Below, in pieces: positions 9,701-12,733 of a stretch of 12,733 nucleotides of DNA (its first letter is position 1; each line of letters starts with the position of its first letter). The DNA lies in contig JAITVX010000254.1 in assembly GCA_031285575.1 (NCBI GenBank), positions 1 to 12,733 of the forward strand. Direction: 5' to 3'. Below the pieces are notes generated by a model. It was given only the letters and a program-made list of their open reading frames with translations. It searched no databases and was not told the DNA's origin. The stretch is from Bacteroidales bacterium (GTDB lineage: Bacteria > Bacteroidota > Bacteroidia > Bacteroidales > VadinHA17). The position numbers and the translations under genes were made by a program.

Positions 9701-9871
9701 CTCGAACCATGTTGTTCCGTACACCGATTTGTAGGCGGCCGAAGCTCCGTAATCGTTTTCAATAAACGTTGCCGCCGCCATAGCCACGGCAAAAACCACA
9801 AAAAGCGCTCCCATTGCTGTGGGGGTAAACAGGTATTTAATGTATTTCATTCCGGTAAATTTTAGTTTCAT
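6773..9871 (-). CDS. ccsBA: Fused CcsB-CcsA (ResB-CcsA) cytochrome c synthase
   Basis: System II cytochrome c biogenesis protein that carries heme across the inner membrane and ligates it to CxxCH motifs of exported apocytochromes. Residue numbers count from the in-frame ATG at 9889. The ResB/CcsB half has helices near 22-42, 62-80 and 92-108, a large periplasmic domain (about 110-440) and a helix near 444-463. A second hydrophobic segment (about 484-496) and a periplasmic linker follow. The CcsA half begins near 736 and contains the WWD heme-binding motif WANESWGRYWGWDPKETW at 930-947. The histidines expected for heme handling are present: His94 and His960 in membrane segments, and His862 and His999 flanking the WWD domain. 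These assignments are by family analogy. I prefer ATG 9871 because the -7 element at 9900-9907 leaves almost no leader for 9889; ATG 9850 is a further option. Confidence 0.94.
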   Translation of the reverse strand: MKLKFTGMKYIKYLFTPTAMGALFVVFAVAMAAATFIENDYGASAAYKSVYGTTWFELILLLLCVNLIGQLVINRLFRKSKLPTAVFHLAFILMIAGAAITRYFGWEGMMHIREGDEQNICYLSYKSIGYDLKDNTGTTVSSLLKKYNMSSVSADEFKTPVNIGSSRYSLELSRIIPNAEETITPDVNGGPVVSLTVTADMVTNETVTLRSGETKSAMGITIGLDAPEADVNIKCEHGNFIAAANGLHAVNMMQGMHNVPQPASDSIILLMPMQVLTFGGGGVKIVPQVMEAKGSIKAVAVNPRERTTGKQAFIFNIFNDSNSQTVILWDLGSEESMAESSCTIDGATLTVKYGAEAVNLPFSIKLNDFILERYPGSSSPSSFKSDVTLVDRAAGEEKQFLIFMNNILKYKGYRFYQSSYDHDEQGTILSVNHDVAGMVVTYTGYALLMIFIVLALLNRKSLFHTIGAGSWKSSLRKTLPLLLFLIISGLSDADAQKLVPDKRAAEDFGNILVQDQKGRTKPIFTLSADILRKVTRENNFEGMTPMQVFLGLSFDFTTWQNHPLIRVSNDDLKKKLGITGTHAAFSDIVDLHTGQYKISDDVNMAYEKAPGARDRLDKELMKVDERVNIVYMIYNGAFLKMFPLKNGTSDWGLWDEALEGAINGNDSTYLNEVIPALTEAFQNNNAATVKQVTRTISEYQKRFSAYELPSDTKTKFELFYYKLNVFEKLFPFYATIGLVMLLALIMMVIRNRKGSSPLVKALTSTLFAGYLLHTFGLGLRWYISGHSPMSNGYESMIFISWVTLMAGFIFRRRSEFALPATASLAAMTLMVAHLSFMDPEITNLVPVLKSYWLTLHVSIITGSYGFLGLGAILGLISMILMILCNKHNRERISDTIDELTVINYKAIVLGLYFLTIGTFLGAIWANESWGRYWGWDPKETWSLITIIVYSMVVHSRSIPGMKDIFIYNLLALFAFSSVLMTYFGVNYYLSGLHSYAAGDPVPVPAFVYITVILLIALSAAAYYKYRMSGKKG

Positions 9872-9899
9872 GTTAATAACACTGCGCATAATGCAGTCG

Positions 9900-9907
9900 C
9901 AAATATA
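9900..9907 (-). promoter_or_regulatory. -7 promoter element of ccsBA
   Basis: Read on the minus strand this is TATATTTG, an exact TAnnTTTG match, 28 nt upstream of the preferred ATG (9871) and 10 nt upstream of the alternative ATG (9889). The MITE end at 9949 lies about 40 bp further upstream, so the core promoter is intact but anything that once lay upstream has been displaced. Confidence 0.5.
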
Positions 9908-9948
9908 ATATTATATTGCAAAAAAATGCCCCTCTGCCGGTTACTGAT

Positions 9949-10239
9949 CAGGGCAAACGCATGAAACTGGCTTTTATGGCTTTTTTGCATCAATTGATGC
10001 AACCTTTATAAAGGGCTTCGACACACTTGCATCAGTTGATGCAACTCCCACCAGGGGCTTCGGCATACTTGCATCAACCAATGCAACAACAGATGAAACA
10101 TTTTTTATAAACCTTTTAAATTAAAGTAGAGCTGCAATGCATTACGTCTCTACAGCGAAGCGGCAAAACACTGCGGCCTGCCCGAATAACAGCCGGCCGG
10201 CAACAAACCTGACACATAAAATTTCGTGCGTTTGCCCTG
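9949..10239 (+). mobile_element. MITE-like element, copy 1 (291 bp) with 9-bp target duplication
   Basis: The ends are perfect 13-bp inverted repeats: CAGGGCAAACGCA at 9949-9961 and its complement TGCGTTTGCCCTG at 10227-10239. The 9-bp sequence GTTACTGAT directly flanks both ends (9940-9948 and 10240-10248), as expected for a target duplication made on insertion. No transposase is encoded, so movement would need one supplied in trans. Inside are three 18-bp palindromic boxes spaced exactly 42 bp apart (9985-10086) and a 28-bp near-palindrome starting GTAGAG and ending CTCTAC (10126-10153). It fills most of the gap between the GT90 gene and ccsBA. A 9-bp duplication would fit several IS families; I cannot name the parent. 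Confidence 0.88.
9985..10086 (+). repeat. 42-bp tandem units with 18-bp palindromic boxes, MITE copy 1
   Basis: Boxes lie at 9985-10002 (TTGCATCAATTGATGCAA, a perfect palindrome), 10027-10044 (TTGCATCAGTTGATGCAA) and 10069-10086 (TTGCATCAACCAATGCAA, degenerate centre). Start-to-start spacing is 42 bp each time. The 24-bp segments between boxes are related to one another; both contain GGGCTTCG. Confidence 0.9.
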
Positions 10240-10284
10240 GTTACTGATCTACGAATTGCGAGTTGGGCAGATTTGGGCTGCTGT

Positions 10285-11247
10285 TCAGAGTTGCCCTGTC
10301 ATACGGAAATATTTTTCGAGCGTCAGCAGCGCAATAAGTCTTTCGCGTTGCGGGTTGCGGAATTGACTTATGTATTCGTGCGCATTATGCAAAATCTGTT
10401 CCGCCTCATCGGGGTGGTGCGTGAAGTAATCCATTTTTTCAATAAGGTCTGAATAATCATTCATTACCTCTACATAATGGTATCCGGGCACAAGCGTACC
10501 TTCCATAAACCATGTTTCGTAACGTGGCCGTGGCATAACGGCTACCGAGTTCGACGACATTACCCATTTAAGATTGGTGGCAACATCTAAGCCTTCGAGT
10601 GCCATAATAAATTTGTATTCCAGGTGTTTCCAAAGCGATATTTTCTCTTTCATCCACTCCGAAGGAAGCGTAGGAAGGCGGTCTGTAATGCCTGCATCGA
10701 CCATCGGGTGGCCGGCGTATTTATCCATAAACATTATACGGTGGGGCTTACTGTCAACAAGTCCGCGGAAAATGGCACGGTCGCTTTTGCTTCGAAACGG
10801 TGTTGTGTCGTTAAGGAAGGTAAAATGCAGCGCCTTGTCGAGATTAATAAGTACGGAATTGGCGTTATTGCCGGCAACAGGGCGGCTTTTTACAATTGCA
10901 GGCCACTCGGGCACATGCGTTACGTCGCCAAACACATACTTCCAGCGCAGCGAAGGGTTGAACCATCGGGCATGTTCGTATGAGTCGAAAAAATAGGCCG
11001 ACCTGTTGCCTTTCAGTCTGAAATCTTTAAGCCGAACGGCATCGTCGGGCAAAACTGTGCCGGCAGAAAGCCGGTTGTAGTAATTTACCCGCGAAATGAT
11101 ATATTCTCTGTCGGGGCGGTTTTCAAGTTCGGCCAGTATTGCGGGAAGACGGCTGCGAAGCCAGCTTTTTGGCGTTGCCATGCGAAACGCATTGCGTGTG
11201 AAGTAAAGCAACTTGCTGTTTTTTCCGCTGCCAAAATGATATGCCAT
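10285..11247 (-). CDS. Glycosyltransferase family 90 (CAP10/LPS-modifying type)
   Basis: Predicted GT90 glycosyltransferase (Glyco_transf_90, the CAP10-like family), a group linked to capsule, LPS or O-glycan modification. Visible family features are the FGDVTHVPEWPAIVKSRPV segment (106-124), the AIFRG motif (158-162), and the C-terminal block with YKFIMALEGLDVATNLKWVM (211-230), where the KF...EG...S/T...K pattern is typical. After it come SSNSVAVMPRPRYETWF (231-247) and LVPGYHYVEV (252-261). There is no signal peptide or membrane segment, and 320 residues is a usual length for bacterial members, so it is probably cytoplasmic. The donor sugar and acceptor are unknown. ATG 11247 lies 29 nt downstream of a good -7 element. 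The gene stands alone between two MITE copies, so it could be lost by recombination between them. Confidence 0.88.
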   Translation of the reverse strand: MAYHFGSGKNSKLLYFTRNAFRMATPKSWLRSRLPAILAELENRPDREYIISRVNYYNRLSAGTVLPDDAVRLKDFRLKGNRSAYFFDSYEHARWFNPSLRWKYVFGDVTHVPEWPAIVKSRPVAGNNANSVLINLDKALHFTFLNDTTPFRSKSDRAIFRGLVDSKPHRIMFMDKYAGHPMVDAGITDRLPTLPSEWMKEKISLWKHLEYKFIMALEGLDVATNLKWVMSSNSVAVMPRPRYETWFMEGTLVPGYHYVEVMNDYSDLIEKMDYFTHHPDEAEQILHNAHEYISQFRNPQRERLIALLTLEKYFRMTGQL

Positions 11248-11275
11248 ATATTTTTATTATTAATAACAAAACGTG

Positions 11276-11283
11276 CAAATATA
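11276..11283 (-). promoter_or_regulatory. -7 promoter element of the GT90 gene
   Basis: On the minus strand this reads TATATTTG, an exact TAnnTTTG match 28 nt upstream of the GT90 ATG. It is the same octamer found before ccsBA and the DUF1573 gene. No well-placed -33 TTG is visible. Confidence 0.5.
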
Positions 11284-11297
11284 TCTAATCATATTAT

Positions 11298-11579
11298 ATG
11301 AATTGTAAATGTTACAGGTATTTTTTATTGAGACTGTTAATGCGAAACCTCATATTTATTCCAGGGCAAACGCATGAAACTGGCTTTTACGGCTTTTTTG
11401 CATCAATTGATGCAAACTTCATGCAGTGGTGCAGGAGACTTGCATCGGTTGATGCAACCTTCGTAAAGGGCTTCGACACACTTGCATCAGTTGATGCAAC
11501 CCTCACCAAGGGCTTCGGCATACTTGCATCAACCAATGCAACAACAGATGAAACATTTTTTATAAACCTTTTAAATTAA
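11298..11579 (+). other. Open frame reading through MITE copy 2, 14-residue repeats (doubtful gene)
   Basis: A 93-codon frame starts in flanking DNA and runs into the MITE. Because the tandem period is 42 bp, the frame stays open and would give 14-residue repeats such as LASVDATFVKGFDT and LASVDATLTKGFGI, ending at a TAA just before the 28-bp near-palindrome. In copy 1 the same frame is open through the array but is preceded at once by an in-frame TGA (9945-9947) and has no ATG. The start codon therefore belongs to the local flank rather than to the element. I think this is probably not a gene, but the open frame is noteworthy. Confidence 0.15.
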
Positions 11580-11694
11580 AGTAGAGCTGCAATGCATTGC
11601 GTCTCTACAGCGAAGCGGCAAAACACTGCGGCCTGCCCGAATAACAACCGGCCGGCAACAAACCTGACACATAAAATTTCGTGCGTTTGCCATG
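11362..11694 (+). mobile_element. MITE-like element, copy 2 (333 bp) with 9-bp target duplication
   Basis: This is a second copy of the 9949-10239 element, in the same orientation. The left end is CAGGGCAAACGCA (11362-11374) and the right end TGCGTTTGCCATG (11682-11694), with one mismatch in the inverted repeat. TATTTATTC flanks both sides exactly (11353-11361 and 11695-11703), so this copy inserted independently of copy 1. It is 42 bp longer because it has one more tandem unit. Over the 150 bp from the last box to the GTTTGCC near the right end I count two differences from copy 1. The 28-bp near-palindrome is at 11581-11608 and here is complete except for two central-flank pairs. Confidence 0.88.
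11398..11541 (+). repeat. 42-bp tandem units with 18-bp palindromic boxes, MITE copy 2
   Basis: There are four boxes, at 11398-11415, 11440-11457, 11482-11499 and 11524-11541, each exactly 42 bp from the next. The first is the perfect palindrome TTGCATCAATTGATGCAA and the last is the degenerate TTGCATCAACCAATGCAA, matching the first and last boxes of copy 1. The extra unit lies at the left side of the array. Confidence 0.9.
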
Positions 11695-11734
11695 TATTTA
11701 TTCACCTTATTAAAATAATTCCGCTTTCAAATAT

Positions 11735-11742
11735 TACCTTTG
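11735..11742 (+). promoter_or_regulatory. -7-like element with no adjacent gene; overlaps a candidate attachment core
   Basis: TACCTTTG is an exact TAnnTTTG match pointing right, but no coding start follows for about 280 bp. The surrounding decamer TTACCTTTGC (11734-11743) agrees at 9 of 10 positions with GTAnnTTTGC, the core used by CTnDOT-type integrases. It may be a chromosomal promoter cut off from its gene by the element to the right. Confidence 0.35.
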
Positions 11743-11784
11743 CGGAAATTTAAAATAAACTTCCAACAAAAAAGCAGATTTAGG

Positions 11785-11831
11785 CAGAGCGTAGCGAATT
11801 AGCTGACATAGCGCTCGTTACGCTCTGTTTT
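11785..11831 (+). terminator. Terminator-like hairpin between MITE copy 2 and the integrase
   Basis: CAGAGCGTAGCGA (11785-11797) pairs with TCGTTACGCTCTG (11815-11827) over 13 positions, with one G-U pair and a 17-nt loop, and TTTT follows at 11828-11831. It would stop rightward transcription entering the integrase region. It may instead be a DNA-level site, since the region has other dyads. Confidence 0.5.
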
Positions 11832-11880
11832 GCTTTATATGGCTATCTATGAAAAACCATATTTCGGCAAAGTAAAGCAA
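11830..11880. repeat. Nested inverted repeats upstream of the integrase
   Basis: An outer pair TTGCTTTA (11830-11837) and TAAAGCAA (11873-11880) encloses an inner pair ATATGG (11837-11842) and CCATAT (11857-11862), with an asymmetric 10-nt spacer on the right side. It follows the terminator-like hairpin directly. Together with CGTTACT repeats at 11887-11893 and 11898-11904 it makes a densely structured stretch. The role is not known; recombination-protein binding is one possibility. Confidence 0.5.
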
Positions 11881-11954
11881 GAGATACGTTACTATCCCGT
11901 TACTTGGGGTAGAGCGAAAAAACTTTGCTACACGATTCTTATTCAGCGGTTTGC

Positions 11955-11964
11955 GTAAATTTGC
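11955..11964 (+). promoter_or_regulatory. GTAAATTTGC: candidate attachment core or integrase promoter -7
   Basis: The decamer matches GTAnnTTTGC exactly, the core known for CTnDOT-type integration, and contains TAAATTTG (11956-11963), which also fits the -7 promoter consensus. It lies 57 bp before the integrase ATG. As a promoter it would give a leader of about 50 nt that includes the inverted repeat at 11975-12022. As an attachment core it would leave very little room for arm-type sites on the integrase side. A second -7 match, TAATTTTG, is at 11991-11998. Confidence 0.4.
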
Positions 11965-11974
11965 ATACCATCTT

Positions 11975-12022
11975 ATAACTCAATGATAACTAATTTTGTA
12001 ACCGGAAAAAACATTGAGTTAT
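11975..12022 (+). promoter_or_regulatory. 11-bp inverted repeat overlapping the integrase start codon
   Basis: ATAACTCAATG (11975-11985) and CATTGAGTTAT (12012-12022) are exact complements separated by 26 nt. The right arm contains the first two bases of the integrase ATG (12021-12023). In RNA this would bury the start codon in a stem. In DNA the two arms would be paired operator or integrase/excisionase sites around the TAATTTTG element. Confidence 0.6.
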
Positions 12023-12733
12023 GAGGTCAACATTCAAGGTCTTATTTTATGTGAAGAAAGGCAGTGAGAAACCCAACGGGAACCTGCCTTTGATGTGCCG
12101 TCTGACAGTGGACGGCGAGGTTAAACAGTTCAGTTGTAAGACGGATATTCCGCTCCGCTTGTGGGATGTGAAGAACAACCGGGCATCGGGAAAGAGTACG
12201 GAAGCGCAGAAAATCAATCTCGCCATCGACCGTATCCGTGTGGATGTAAACCGCCGTTATCAGGAACTGATGCAGACAGACGGTTATGTCACTGCCGAGA
12301 AACTGAAAAACGCCTATCTCGGTATTGGGGTAAAGCAGGAAACACTGCTGAAACTGTTCGAGCAGCACAACGCCGAATTTGAAAAGAAGGTGGGGTACAG
12401 CAGGGCAAAGGGTACTTTCTCCCGCTACCGCACTGTCTGCAAACACATCCGTGAGTTCCTGCCCCTGACATACCATCGAGAGGATATACCACTCAAGGAA
12501 CTTAACCTTAGCTTCATTAACGACTTCGAGTATTTCCTGCGGACAGAGAAAGGATGTCGTACCAATACCGTGTGGGGATATATGATAGTCTTAAAGCATA
12601 TCATCTCCATAGCAAGGAACACAGGGCTGTTGCCGTTCAATCCCTTTGCCGGATATATCAACAGCCCCGAACACGTGGACAGGGGCTACCTTACGGAGGA
12701 AGAAATCCAAACGCTGATAGAGGCTCCGATGAA
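12021..12733 (+). CDS. Tyrosine recombinase / integrase of Bacteroides mobile-element type (partial, 3' end off window)
   Basis: N-terminal 237 residues of a site-specific integrase; the frame is open to the window edge. The opening MRSTFKVLFYVKKGSEKPNG followed by LPLMCRLTVDGEVKQFSCK (about 1-90) is the arm-type DNA-binding domain of Bacteroidetes integrases related to IntDOT. Residues about 105-212 form the SAM-like core-binding domain (TFSRYRTVCKHIREFL, INDFEYFLRTEKGCRTNTV, LKHIISIARNTGLLPFNPF). The catalytic domain is just beginning at GYLTEEEIQTLIEAP; its Arg, His and Tyr residues lie beyond the window. The ATG at 12021 gives the family-typical N-terminus. Such genes usually sit at the end of a conjugative or mobilizable transposon, so the DNA right of the window is probably that element. 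Confidence 0.92.
   Translation, partial: MRSTFKVLFYVKKGSEKPNGNLPLMCRLTVDGEVKQFSCKTDIPLRLWDVKNNRASGKSTEAQKINLAIDRIRVDVNRRYQELMQTDGYVTAEKLKNAYLGIGVKQETLLKLFEQHNAEFEKKVGYSRAKGTFSRYRTVCKHIREFLPLTYHREDIPLKELNLSFINDFEYFLRTEKGCRTNTVWGYMIVLKHIISIARNTGLLPFNPFAGYINSPEHVDRGYLTEEEIQTLIEAPM

Noticed and set aside
11398..11541. CRISPR array, because of regularly spaced partly palindromic repeats.
   Set aside because: There are only 3-4 boxes, the 24-bp segments between them are related to each other rather than unique, the same array recurs in a second element copy, and no cas gene is present.
9949..11694. Composite transposon in which the two MITE copies carried the GT90 gene in as a unit.
   Set aside because: The outermost flanks do not match (GTTACTGAT on the left, TATTTATTC on the right), whereas each copy has its own matching pair. 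This shows two separate insertions around a resident gene.
12042..12476. Minus-strand frame of 144 codons at the right edge.
   Set aside because: It is opposite the integrase, whose plus-strand translation has clear arm-binding and core-binding domains.

Overview
The window looks like a chromosomal segment from a member of the Bacteroidota, probably the order Bacteroidales. Three things point there. TAnnTTTG-type -7 promoter elements occur in front of several genes, and start codons follow A-rich stretches rather than strong Shine-Dalgarno sites. The gene families are typical of the phylum: a DUF1573 protein, a fused CcsB-CcsA cytochrome c synthase and a MeaB with a Bacteroidetes-type N-terminus. 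The right edge carries a tyrosine recombinase of the Bacteroides conjugative-transposon type. The species cannot be told from the sequence.

Left part (1-5057, all genes on +). An M48-family metallopeptidase lipoprotein is followed 78 nt later by a TolC-family outer-membrane channel. Next come a secreted protein with two DUF1573 domains, a rho-independent terminator hairpin, and meaB, the GTPase chaperone of B12-dependent methylmalonyl-CoA mutase. The mutase genes themselves are not in the window.

Middle part (5225-11247, all genes on -). A Wzx/PST-type polysaccharide flippase with a GTG start converges on meaB. Upstream of it are a 1,000-residue CcsB-CcsA (ResB-CcsA) fusion, which attaches heme to c-type cytochromes, and a family GT90 glycosyltransferase. 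The flippase and the glycosyltransferase suggest surface polysaccharide or LPS work, but ccsBA lies between them, so they need not form one operon.

Mobile part (9940-12733). Two copies of one short non-autonomous element (MITE-like) bracket the GT90 gene in the same orientation. Each has 13-bp terminal inverted repeats starting CAGGGCAAACGCA and its own perfect 9-bp target duplication (GTTACTGAT for one, TATTTATTC for the other). Inside are 42-bp tandem units built on an 18-bp palindrome, two units in one copy and three in the other. The 42-bp period keeps a reading frame open and would encode a 14-residue repeat. To the right, about 300 bp rich in dyads and candidate attachment cores leads to the start of an integrase gene that runs off the window, so the end of an integrated conjugative or mobilizable element probably lies between 11704 and 12020.

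Most of the window is ordinary housekeeping and envelope content. The material worth a second look is the MITE pair with its in-frame palindromic tandem repeats, and the structured region in front of the integrase, including an 11-bp inverted repeat that overlaps the integrase start codon.
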